Notes under the pieces: generated by a model
What the model was told of the DNA's origin: nothing
Databases searched by the model: none
The model's input: only the letters and a program-made list of their open reading frames with translations
In this document: piece after piece, positions 24,841-32,656 of the stretch
Layout of the letters: each line of letters opens with the position of its first letter
Numbering within the stretch: position 1 is the first letter of the stretch
Source of the DNA: Mycobacterium dioxanotrophicus
GTDB lineage: Bacteria > Actinomycetota > Actinomycetes > Mycobacteriales > Mycobacteriaceae
Assembly (NCBI RefSeq): GCF_002157835.1
Contig: NZ_CP020809.1
Span: 186,001 to 250,000, forward strand
Length of the DNA: 64,000 nucleotides
Direction of reading: 5' to 3'
Position numbers and translations under genes: made by a program

Positions 24841-26346
24841 ATGGGGCCGACAGTGCTCGATCTCATCGAGATGCCACACCTGCGTCTGAAGCTGCGCGCG
24901 GGCGGTAAGGGCGTCGACCGGCATGTGACCTGGGCCCAAGCGTCCGATCTGAGTACTCCATGGGAGTGGATGACCGGGGGAGAGCTGTTGATGAAGAACG
25001 GCCGCACCCTGCCCGCCGACGTCGAGTCTCAGATCGCACTCCTGCGCGCGTTGTCCGATACCGGTACCGCAGGCCTGGTGCTCGGCATGGACCCTGACAC
25101 TCCGGAACTGCAGCAGGACGCCGTCGATGTCGCCGACCAGTTGGGCCTGCCGATCCTCATCGCACCGTTCTCGGCCGGGTTCACCACGATCGGGCGGGCG
25201 GTCGCCGAGGCCAACATGTCCGACGAGGGCCGGCGGCTTGCCATGACCGAACGCGTCTACACCCTCATCCAGCGGTCGGTGCTCAATCCCGGCAAGGGCG
25301 GGATCCTCGACCAGTTCTCCCGCGAATTGCGTTGCCGCCTGGCCCTTCTCGATGGTGAGACCGGTATTGCGGTGCTCGACGGCAGTGCGGAGCCGCCCGA
25401 GAGACTGCGGCGCGCGGTGGTCGATCTCATCGCGCAACGCGGCGGGATGCTTCCCGGAGTTCTGCACCTGGACGCCGACGGCTTCCGGGGCCAGATCGTG
25501 GAGGTCCCCGATCCGGATCCGACGGTCCTGGTGACCTATGACTTCCGCGGCGCACCGCCGGACCTCGTGGTCCTGCAACACGTGGCCACTGCTGCGGGGG
25601 TGCTTCTGGTGCAACAGGGCATCCGCCGTGAGCACCGGCGCCGGCGGGGTGCGGAGACCTTGGCCAATCTGATCGACCTGCGGTTGGGTGAACGCGAGTT
25701 GGCGCGTCAGCTCGACGAGGCGGGGCTCCCGGCCGAACGCTGTGTTCTCGTGGCGGTGCAAGGCGGCAGCAGCACCGGCGAACGCGATCTGCATCTGAGT
25801 CTCGATCGCCACCGGACCTCCCATCTGCTGTTGCGTCGGGCCGGATTGCTCTATGCGTTGTTGCCGGCAGGACCCCAGCCGGTGGCGGTGCTGCGCCGCC
25901 GGCTGGGACCTGATGCGCTGATCGGGATCAGTGATCCGCTCGTGGCTGCCGGGCGGGCGCCCGCGGCCGTCCGGGAAGCCAACTGGGCCGTGCGCGACGC
26001 CGCCAACATGGCCGAGCGCCAATGCCATTACGCCGATGCGACGATGCTGTCGGTCCTGCGTGACGCCGACGAGGCACAGCTTGTCGTCGACCGGGTCCTC
26101 GGTGACTTGCTGGCCTACGACGCCGAACACGGCACCACGTTCGTCGAGACGCTGGACACGTTTCTGCGACTGGACAAGTCGTGGCAGCTCACGGCCAACG
26201 AGGTCGGGGTGCATCGGCAGACCGTCGCCTATCGGCTGCGGCGCATCGAAGAGATCACCGGCCGCAACCTCGCTGCCACCGCCCATACGGCCGAACTGTG
26301 GCTGGCGCTACGGGCCCGTGACCTCGTCATCGCACCCGACGCGTGA
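24841..26346 (+). CDS. PucR-family transcriptional regulator
   Basis: A 501-residue regulator with three parts: an N-terminal PucR domain (VLDLIEMPHLRLKLRAGG to about residue 125), a GGDEF-related central domain (about residues 290-410), and a C-terminal HTH_30 (LTANEVGVHRQTVAYRLRRI). PucR proteins activate nitrogen- and purine-catabolic genes in response to pathway metabolites. GGGGAGAG lies about seven bases before the ATG. It is divergent from the permease operon and is the obvious candidate for its regulator. Confidence 0.9.
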   Translation: MGPTVLDLIEMPHLRLKLRAGGKGVDRHVTWAQASDLSTPWEWMTGGELLMKNGRTLPADVESQIALLRALSDTGTAGLVLGMDPDTPELQQDAVDVADQLGLPILIAPFSAGFTTIGRAVAEANMSDEGRRLAMTERVYTLIQRSVLNPGKGGILDQFSRELRCRLALLDGETGIAVLDGSAEPPERLRRAVVDLIAQRGGMLPGVLHLDADGFRGQIVEVPDPDPTVLVTYDFRGAPPDLVVLQHVATAAGVLLVQQGIRREHRRRRGAETLANLIDLRLGERELARQLDEAGLPAERCVLVAVQGGSSTGERDLHLSLDRHRTSHLLLRRAGLLYALLPAGPQPVAVLRRRLGPDALIGISDPLVAAGRAPAAVREANWAVRDAANMAERQCHYADATMLSVLRDADEAQLVVDRVLGDLLAYDAEHGTTFVETLDTFLRLDKSWQLTANEVGVHRQTVAYRLRRIEEITGRNLAATAHTAELWLALRARDLVIAPDA

Positions 26347-26372
26347 GGGCGCGGCTGACAGGCGTGACCTGT

Positions 26373-26798
26373 TCAGTCGCAGCAGGTTTCGCCCCGCCAC
26401 GCCTCGCGGCCTTCGTTGACGGCGACCGCGGCGAGCAGCAGCGCGGCGACCGGGTCGGCCCAGCTCCAGCCGAACAGACTGTTGAGCACCAGCCCGGCGA
26501 GCACCACCGCTGACAGGTAGGTGCACAGCAGGGTCTGTTTGGAATCGGCGACCGCGGAACGGGAGCGGAGCTCACGGCCGGCGCGCCGCTGCGCGAACGA
26601 CAGCAGTGGCATCACGACAAGGCTGGTGGCGGTGAGGGCGATGCCGATCACGGAATGGCGCGCCTCGGTGGCACCGGTGAGCGAGCGGATCGATTCGACG
26701 ACGATGTAGCCGGCGAGGGCGAAGAACGACAGTGCGATCACCCGCAGGGCGGCCTTCTCACGCGCTTCCGGGTCGGCTCCGGAGAACTGCGCGTGGGT
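26373..26798 (-). pseudogene. 5'-truncated cation diffusion facilitator (CDF) transporter
   Basis: The frame runs from an in-frame stop at 26801-26799 to 26373, with no ATG upstream of GTG 26741. The residues PEAREKAALRVIALSFFALA and those ending ADPVAALLLAAVAVNEGREA correspond to the later membrane helices of CDF metal exporters. The first helices and their metal-binding Asp/His residues are missing. The break falls within 40 bases of the divergent ChrB-domain gene. It ends in CCD, a possible metal-binding tail. A four-helix protein from GTG 26741 is possible but would lack half of the usual fold. Confidence 0.6.
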
Positions 26799-26810
26799 TC
26801 ACCTGGAGAA

Positions 26811-26824
26811 GTAACGCCTGTTAC
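26811..26824. promoter_or_regulatory. Inverted repeat overlapping the -10 of the ChrB-domain gene
   Basis: GTAAC-GCCT-GTTAC is a perfect 5-bp inverted repeat whose right arm overlaps the -10 hexamer TACATT (26822-26827). A bound protein would block transcription; the ChrB-domain protein itself is a candidate. Confidence 0.5.
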
Positions 26825-26827
26825 ATT
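26822..26827 (+). promoter_or_regulatory. -10 hexamer for leaderless ChrB-domain transcript
   Basis: TACATT is followed by seven bases and GTG 26835; no ribosome-binding site is present. Confidence 0.5.
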
Positions 26828-26834
26828 CCCTGTC

Positions 26835-27386
26835 GTGACAGAACAACCCGAGGTGGTGCGCTGGCTCGTACTGGTGGTGCGGGTGCCGGCGGAGCCCTCG
26901 CGTCATCGGGTCGCGGTCTGGCGGGAGCTGCGCCGCGTTGGCGCCCTGCAGATCGGTCAGGGCGTATGGGTGGTGCCGAACGTGCCGGTCTTCGCCGAGG
27001 GTGTCGCGCGCGTGATCGAGCTGGCCCGACGCGGTGAAGGCGAGGTGCTGATGCTTGACGCCGCCGGGCATCAGGAGCCCGATGCGGATCGGCTCGAAGC
27101 CATGTTCACCGCCGAGCGCGCCGAGGAGTGGTCGGAATTCCTTTCTGACTGTAGGGGTTTCGACGCCGAGATCGACAAGGAGATCGCCAAGGGCAAGTTC
27201 ACCATGGCTGAATTGGAGGAAGAGGAGCAGAGCCTCGAGCGGTTACGCCGCTGGCATCGCGACATCAAGGCCCGGGATGTGTTCGGCGCTTCCGCCGCCG
27301 CGGAGGCCGATCAGCAGCTCAAGCACTGCGCCGACCGCTTGGCCGACTACACCGAGCGGGTCTTCGCGGCCCTGCACCAGATGTGA
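26835..27386 (+). CDS. ChrB-domain protein (chromate-resistance type)
   Basis: A 183-residue protein matching the N-terminal domain of ChrB. Typical stretches are VRWLVLVVRVPAEPSRHRVA, VWRELRRVGALQIGQGVWVV, and a coiled region KGKFTMAELEEEEQSLERLR. In proteobacteria ChrB senses chromate and controls the chromate exporter; in actinobacteria the short form often sits next to a transporter. Here an MFS gene follows by 16 bases. GTG 26835 is chosen from the leaderless -10 and start of homology. It may act as regulator of its own operon. Confidence 0.78.
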   Translation: MTEQPEVVRWLVLVVRVPAEPSRHRVAVWRELRRVGALQIGQGVWVVPNVPVFAEGVARVIELARRGEGEVLMLDAAGHQEPDADRLEAMFTAERAEEWSEFLSDCRGFDAEIDKEIAKGKFTMAELEEEEQSLERLRRWHRDIKARDVFGASAAAEADQQLKHCADRLADYTERVFAALHQM

Positions 27387-27402
27387 AACCGGAGTCTGCA
27401 CC

Positions 27403-28581
27403 ATGACCGTGGACCCACGTATTCCTCGGGCCCGATTACTGCCGCTGTACGCCGCGGGTTTCGTCACCGCATTCGGGGCGCACAGCATTGCGGCCAGCCT
27501 CGCGGGCTATACACAGGCCGAGCACACCAGCCTGCTCACGTTGGGGTTGCTGCTGGCCGTGTACGACGGCGCGGAAGTCCTCCTCAAACCGGTGTTCGGA
27601 ACGCTGGCGGACCGCGTCGGGGCACGCCCCGTGTTGCTCGGTGGTCTGGTGGCGTTCGCCCTGGCATCCGCCGCGTTCGTGCTGGCAGGCAATCCCGGCC
27701 TGATCGGGTTGGCCCGGTTCGGCCAGGGCGCTGCGGCTGCGGCCTTCTCGCCCGCGGCCGGGGCGATGCTTGCTCGGCTGACACCGGCCACCGCGCACGG
27801 TCGTGCCTATGGCAGCTACGGCGCATGGAAAGGGCTCGGGTACACCCTGGGCCCGGTTCTGGGTGGCGTCCTGATCGCGGCGGGTGGGTACCGGCTGCTG
27901 TTCAGCACATTGGCGGTGCTCGCCGCACTGGTGGCGGGCTGGGCGCTGGTCGTGGTGCCTGCCGCCGAGGTGCTCCCGAAGAAGCGTCAGACCGTCGTGG
28001 ACTTGGCGCGACGCCTGGCCAGCGGCAGTTTCTTGCGCCCGACAGCGGCTTTGGCCGGCGCCACCGCAGCCCTGGCCGTCGGCGTCGGGTTCCTGCCGGC
28101 GATCGGTGCGCGCCACGGCCTCGGGCCCTTGGCCACGGGTGCGGTCGTATCGGTGTTGGCGGCCGCTGCCGCGCTGATCCAGCCGCGAGTGGGACGCGCT
28201 CGAGACGCCGGGCGGCTGCAGGACCGGACCGGCATGACCGTCGGTCTTCTGCTGGCGGCGACCGGAACCGCGGTCGCCACTGTGGTGCCGGGGCTGGCAG
28301 GCATCCTGCTGGCGGCGGTCACCATCGGAGCCGGCACCGGGCTGATCACCCCTCTGGGCTTCGCGCACCTGGCTCAGACCAGCCCACCCGAACGGCTTGG
28401 CCAGACCATGGGATCCGCCGAGATCGGCCGCGAGCTCGGTGATGCCGGGGGACCGCTGCTCGTCGGTGTTGTTGCCACTGCCGTGACCCTGAACGCCGGA
28501 ATGCTGGCAATCGGCCTGGTGTTGGCCGCGCTGGCGGTTCTCGTCGGGGCGCCCCGCTCGAGACGCAGCGCTGCACGGTAG
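27403..28581 (+). CDS. Major facilitator superfamily exporter
   Basis: A 392-residue protein with 12 predicted helices. The MFS motif A between helices 2 and 3 is GTLADRVGARPVLLGG, and the motif C-like region is LGPVLGGVLIAAGG. ATG 27403 has GGAG eight bases upstream. It is in one operon with the ChrB-domain gene, so it may export an oxyanion or drug; the substrate is not evident from sequence. It converges on nmtR with six bases between stops. Confidence 0.83.
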   Translation: MTVDPRIPRARLLPLYAAGFVTAFGAHSIAASLAGYTQAEHTSLLTLGLLLAVYDGAEVLLKPVFGTLADRVGARPVLLGGLVAFALASAAFVLAGNPGLIGLARFGQGAAAAAFSPAAGAMLARLTPATAHGRAYGSYGAWKGLGYTLGPVLGGVLIAAGGYRLLFSTLAVLAALVAGWALVVVPAAEVLPKKRQTVVDLARRLASGSFLRPTAALAGATAALAVGVGFLPAIGARHGLGPLATGAVVSVLAAAAALIQPRVGRARDAGRLQDRTGMTVGLLLAATGTAVATVVPGLAGILLAAVTIGAGTGLITPLGFAHLAQTSPPERLGQTMGSAEIGRELGDAGGPLLVGVVATAVTLNAGMLAIGLVLAALAVLVGAPRSRRSAAR

Positions 28582-28587
28582 GCGCGC

Positions 28588-28950
28588 TCAGCCGACGTCG
28601 TTGGTGCGATCGGTGAGGCCGAGTCGCAGGTGTTCACTGTGGTAGACGGCTTCGTCGAGAAGTTGGGCGACGTGGTTGTCATACAGGCTGTAGACGATGC
28701 TTCGGCCCGAGCGAGTTCCGGTGACCAACCCGAGATTGCGTAGCAGCCGGAGTTGATGCGAGACCAGGGATTGCTCCAATCCGATGGCATCGGCGAGCTC
28801 CGAGACCGAGCACGAGCCCTGGCGTAACTCGGTCAGGATCATCAATCGGCTCGGTGTGGCGAGCGCTTGCAGTGTGGTGGCCACCTGCGCGGCAGCATCC
28901 GCGTCCAGCCGCCCGGCAGGGCGATCACGTCCTTCGACACCGTGGCCCAT
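28588..28950 (-). CDS. nmtR: NmtR, nickel/cobalt-sensing ArsR/SmtB repressor
   Basis: A 120-residue protein with the same length and N-terminus (MGHGVEGR) as M. tuberculosis NmtR. The winged helix covers VSELADAIGLEQSLVSHQLR. Metal ligands known from NmtR are conserved: Gly2/His3 at the N-terminus and Asp91, His93, His104, His107 on the last helix (YDNHVAQLLDEAVYHSEH). His109 and His116 of the M. tuberculosis protein are Arg and Thr here. It should repress ctpJ until Ni(II)/Co(II) binds. The mRNA is probably leaderless: on the minus strand TACACT is six bases from the ATG. Confidence 0.93.
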   Translation of the reverse strand: MGHGVEGRDRPAGRLDADAAAQVATTLQALATPSRLMILTELRQGSCSVSELADAIGLEQSLVSHQLRLLRNLGLVTGTRSGRSIVYSLYDNHVAQLLDEAVYHSEHLRLGLTDRTNDVG

Positions 28951-28956
28951 CGTTGC

Positions 28957-28962
28957 AGTGTA
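28957..28962 (-). promoter_or_regulatory. -10 hexamer for leaderless nmtR transcript
   Basis: Minus-strand TACACT is followed by GCAACG and then the ATG of nmtR. Confidence 0.48.
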
Positions 28963-28975
28963 CTGACAGCAACGA

Positions 28976-28991
28976 ATGAAGACATGTTCAT
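28976..28991. promoter_or_regulatory. Probable NmtR operator
   Basis: ATGAA-GACATG-TTCAT is a perfect 5-bp inverted repeat with a 6-bp spacer, like ArsR/SmtB-family sites built on TGAA-N6-TTCA. It lies between nmtR and the divergent ctpJ. Confidence 0.65.
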
Positions 28992-29044
28992 GTGTTCTGA
29001 TATCGTCGCGACCGTACGTGCTCATCGTCATTGGAGGTGACGTC

Positions 29045-31003
29045 ATGCCGGCGCTCACGGAGCCCGCCCAGCGTGCGACTGTCGCGTCGTCAGCACTTGC
29101 CGGCCGACGCAGAGTGTTCGATCTGCCCGAAAGCCGTTGGGCTGCAGCAGCATTAGCGTTTTTCCTGACGGGGCTGGCGGTGCAGCTCGCGGGCGCCCCG
29201 GCATGGTCCTGGTGGACGCTGTACCTGGCGAGCTACCTGACCGGTGGCTGGGAACCCGCGCTGGCCGGCCTGCAGGCGCTGCGTGACAAGACGCTGGACG
29301 TGGATCTGCTGATGGTCGCCGCTGCGATCGGCGCAGCCGCCATCGGCCAGATCACCGACGGGGCGCTGTTGATCGTGATCTTCGCGACCTCCGGTGCGCT
29401 GGAGGCCGTGGCCACCGCCCGTACCGAGGACGCCGTGCGCGGCCTGCTCGACCTTGCCCCGGACACCGCCACCCGGATATCCGACGACGGCAGTGAGGAG
29501 ACCGTCAGGGCAGCCGACCTCGAGATCGGCGATGTGGTGCTGGTGCGGCCCGGGGAGCGGGTCGGCGCCGACGCCACGGTGATCACCGGCGCCAGCGAGA
29601 TCGACCAGGCAACCATCACCGGCGAACCGCTGCCGGTCGACAAATCGGCGGGCGACGAGGTCTTCGCGGGCACTCTCAACGGCACTGGGGCGCTACGGAT
29701 TCGGGTAGACCGCCGCGCCGAAGATTCGGTCGTCGCGCGGATCGTCGCGCTGGTGCACGAGGCCAGCCAGACCAAGGCCCGCACGCAGTTGTTCATCGAG
29801 AAGATCGAGCAGCGCTACTCGATCGGCATGGTCGCGGTCACCATCGCCGTATTCGTCATCCCGCTGCTGTTCGGCGACACCTTGCAGGCATCGCTGCTGC
29901 GCGCGATGACGTTCATGATCGTCGCCTCGCCGTGCGCTGTGGTACTCGCGACCATGCCTCCGCTGCTCGCCGCGATCGCCAACGCCGGCCGCCACGGCGT
30001 GCTGGTCAAGTCGGCAGTCGTCATGGAGCAACTCGGCACCACCACCAGGATTGCATTCGACAAGACCGGCACCCTGACCCGCGGTGTCCCGGAACTCGCC
30101 GAAATCCACGTCCTCGCACCAGGTATGACCGATGACGACGTGCTGGTGCTGGCAGCTGCGGTCGAGCATCCCAGCGAGCACCCACTCGGTGCGGCGATTG
30201 TGCGCGCGGCGAAGACCTGTGGGCTGCGATGGCCCGCCGCAACCGATTTCATCGCGAAACCGGGGCTCGGTGTCAGTGCAACCGTCAACGGCACGCGCGT
30301 CACCGTCGCGTCGCCAACGGCGTTGCCCGACACCCTCGCCGGTGCGGACGCCGAGGTGGTCGGGCTCGTGCAACAGCGGGGCTGCACGGCGGTGATCGTG
30401 ACTGCTGCGGATCGCCCGGTCGGAGTGCTGGGCTTGACTGACCAACTGCGGCCGGACGCGCCCGGTGCGGTGACGGCCGCCGCCCGGCTGACCGGGTGCA
30501 CTCCGGTGCTCTTGACCGGCGACAACGACACCGCGGCAACGATATTGGCCGACCGCGTGGGCATCACCGATGTCCGTGCGGGTCTGCTTCCGCACCACAA
30601 GGTCGACGCTGTCGCGGAACTGCAGGCCGATGGAACGCGGTTGGCGATGGTCGGCGACGGCATCAACGACGCACCGGCGTTGGCCGCGGCCCATACGGGT
30701 GTGGCCATGGGCGGTGCCGGGTCGGATCTGACGTTGCAGACCGCCGATGCCGTGATCATCGGTGACGACCTGAACGCGGTCGCGACCGTGATCGCGCTGT
30801 CGCGCCGGGCACGCCGCGTGGTCGTCGCCAACCTGGCCATCGCTGCGACATTCATTGCCGCGCTGGTGATCTGGGACCTCACGGCGACCTTGCCGCTGCC
30901 GTTGGGTGTGGCCGGGCACGAAGGTTCCACCGTCATCGTGGGGCTGAACGGACTTCGGTTGTTGCGCAGTGCGGCGTGGCGCAGCGCAGCGGACGGGACC
31001 TGA
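29045..31003 (+). CDS. ctpJ: CtpJ-type heavy-metal P1B-ATPase (Co/Ni export)
   Basis: A 652-residue P-type ATPase. The transmembrane metal site is SPC (FMIVASPCAVVLA), the phosphorylation motif is DKTGTLTRG, the HP-locus dipeptide is in VEHPSEHPLGAAI, the actuator motif is TGE (ATITGEPLPVDKS), and the hinge is GDGINDAP. There is no N-terminal metal-binding domain, as in the cobalt/nickel P1B-4 group with few helices. ATG 29045 has GGAGG seven bases upstream. Divergence from nmtR matches the M. tuberculosis nmtR-ctpJ pair. Confidence 0.93.
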   Translation: MPALTEPAQRATVASSALAGRRRVFDLPESRWAAAALAFFLTGLAVQLAGAPAWSWWTLYLASYLTGGWEPALAGLQALRDKTLDVDLLMVAAAIGAAAIGQITDGALLIVIFATSGALEAVATARTEDAVRGLLDLAPDTATRISDDGSEETVRAADLEIGDVVLVRPGERVGADATVITGASEIDQATITGEPLPVDKSAGDEVFAGTLNGTGALRIRVDRRAEDSVVARIVALVHEASQTKARTQLFIEKIEQRYSIGMVAVTIAVFVIPLLFGDTLQASLLRAMTFMIVASPCAVVLATMPPLLAAIANAGRHGVLVKSAVVMEQLGTTTRIAFDKTGTLTRGVPELAEIHVLAPGMTDDDVLVLAAAVEHPSEHPLGAAIVRAAKTCGLRWPAATDFIAKPGLGVSATVNGTRVTVASPTALPDTLAGADAEVVGLVQQRGCTAVIVTAADRPVGVLGLTDQLRPDAPGAVTAAARLTGCTPVLLTGDNDTAATILADRVGITDVRAGLLPHHKVDAVAELQADGTRLAMVGDGINDAPALAAAHTGVAMGGAGSDLTLQTADAVIIGDDLNAVATVIALSRRARRVVVANLAIAATFIAALVIWDLTATLPLPLGVAGHEGSTVIVGLNGLRLLRSAAWRSAADGT

Positions 31004-31951
31004 TCAGGGTCGGCCCCGAGAACCCCTTTACCCGATTTTGCGACCCGCATATCGGGCCGGCAGGTTGCGCGACGAATTCATCGAACTGACGCCGAGAAAT
31101 ATGCGTTCAGACGGGGCCGTCCGGTACGGCTGGGCGGGGCTGACGAATACATAGAAACAACGCACGACGAATATCGTCGCCGGTCTGGAACAGGCCATCG
31201 GCGAACTTCGACCGACAACGGTTTGGGTCGAGAAATCCGCGCCTTGTTGTGACATCGGTCCGGGTTTTCGGAGTTTGTTCAAAATGGCTTTGGCGCCAGT
31301 CACTCCACCGTCAACGCCGATGCCGGTCGATTTCGCAGATGCACCGTCGACATAAACAGGCAAATGGCGAACGCCGACTATGCCGGCGGGGCGATTATCG
31401 CGATATTCCGGAAGAAACTTGAACGCATCGAGCGGTTTGTTTGCGCTTGCGTTAATTCATGTCGGGCTCTCCTGCCCCTGCGGCGCGCCACCGCAGCCGC
31501 TCGGGGCCGACGGGCCTGCGAGGACCTTCACAGCTTGCGCTCATGAGGCGCTGTCGCTGCGCCGACCTGCGAGTTTTGGCGAGGCGCAGGCGCGCCGGTC
31601 TGCGGGGCGGGGCCGGAAGCCCGCAGGAACGGCCGATACCGCCGCTCGGATCGATGTCGGGCGCGTTCTCGATCGATCGGCACGGGTCGCGAGTTGGCCG
31701 GGAGACCGCGATCCGCCGGCCTGTCGGACCGCCAGCCACCTGCTGCGGGCCGGCCGGCGACGGGCACGATCCCGGCAGGACGGTGTGGATTTCCCGCGAT
31801 CTTGCTGACTTCTCGTGATCCAGACGTGATCCGATCATCTGGTTCGGCCGGCTGGCGCCGGGCCTCCCGGCCGGCCGTCGAGCCGCTGAGCCGGTTGTTC
31901 GCCAGCATGGGCGACATCCGGGATTCTGGCTGGATTTCGCACATATCGTCA

Positions 31952-31975
31952 ATAAATGGCCAATTTGCTATTTAT
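31952..31975. promoter_or_regulatory. AT-rich inverted repeat
   Basis: ATAAAT-N12-ATTTAT lies in an unusually AT-rich patch for this genome. It could be a nucleoid-protein (Lsr2-type) or regulator binding site. Confidence 0.35.
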
Positions 31976-32042
31976 GACGTGTGCTGCGCGTTTTGCAACC
32001 AGCGAAGAAGTATTCAAGACTATGTGTAGAAAAGCGGGAGTG

Positions 32043-32063
32043 ACGCACGCATGTAGTGTGCGT
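32043..32063. promoter_or_regulatory. Inverted repeat upstream of mmpS4
   Basis: ACGCAC-N9-GTGCGT is a perfect 6-bp inverted repeat about 160 bases before the mmpS4 start: a candidate operator or hairpin in the leader. Confidence 0.45.
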
Positions 32064-32224
32064 TCCGATCAGATATCGCGTGGGGAACGGACCTATATGC
32101 CCGTATCCGGCATGGTCTAGTCTTCAACGACTACGTTGCGCCCCGGTGGTGTCTCGGGATTGCGATCAAGCTGCACATGCCGCAGCATGGTGCCCGGGTG
32201 CGGGGATAGGCGAGGAGGGCTACG

Positions 32225-32656
32225 ATTTTTGGGCTTCTGCGGCGGTTATGGATTCCGCTACTCGTGCTCGCGGTGATTGGTGCCGGAGGCTTTACCGTGT
32301 CCCGTCTGCACAGCATATTCGGCAATGAAAAGCGCCAATCATATGCCGATACCCAATTGGCGGACACCAAACCTTTCAACCCCAAGCGACTGACGTACGA
32401 AGTCTTCGGATCCCCGGGCACCGTGGCGTCCATCAGCTACTTCGACATCAATACCGATCCGCAGTTCATCAAGAACGTCAGCCTGCCCTGGTCGCTGCAA
32501 TTCGACATCACCAAGACCACTGCCATCGGAAGCATCATGGCCCAGGGCGATAGTGACAACATCGGCTGCCGCATCACCGTGGATGATGAGGTCAAGGCCG
32601 AGAAGGTGTCGAACGAAGTGAACGCGTTTACCTCCTGCCTCCTGAAGGCCGCATGA
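32225..32656 (+). CDS. mmpS4: MmpS4, small partner of MmpL4 (apparent ATT start)
   Basis: A 143-residue MmpS protein: one N-terminal membrane helix ([20 protein letters not shown]), then a periplasmic domain with SKPFNPK-type ([15 protein letters not shown]) and [20 protein letters not shown] motifs. MmpS4 helps assemble and export GPL. The conserved RLWIPL start region lies upstream of the first GTG (32264), and the only frame for it opens after a stop at 32207-32209. The codon with ideal spacing (five bases) after GAGGAGGG is ATT at 32225, so an AUU start is inferred. Starting at GTG 32264 would remove half of the helix. The stop overlaps mmpL4a by four bases. Confidence 0.85.
   Translation: MFGLLRRLWIPLLVLAVIGAGGFTVSRLHSIFGNEKRQSYADTQLADTKPFNPKRLTYEVFGSPGTVASISYFDINTDPQFIKNVSLPWSLQFDITKTTAIGSIMAQGDSDNIGCRITVDDEVKAEKVSNEVNAFTSCLLKAA

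Larger units (their letters stand above)
31004..32224. other. 1.2-kb intergenic region before the GPL export genes
   Basis: No convincing gene is seen: open frames here are Arg/Pro-rich shadows of GC-rich DNA. The last 300 bases are AT-richer and hold two inverted repeats (31952-31975 and 32043-32063). The length and composition suggest a complex regulatory region for mmpS4-mmpL4a-mmpL4b. It could also be the remains of decayed genes. Confidence 0.5.

Noticed and set aside
24811..26286. 491-codon minus-strand open frame opposite the PucR gene
   Set aside because: It is antisense to a clear PucR/HTH protein and is His/Gln/Arg-rich with no domain.
31452..31952. Open frames on both strands in the pre-mmpS4 gap
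   Set aside because: They are Arg/Pro-rich on both strands, with no ribosome-binding site, no motif and no clear codon bias.
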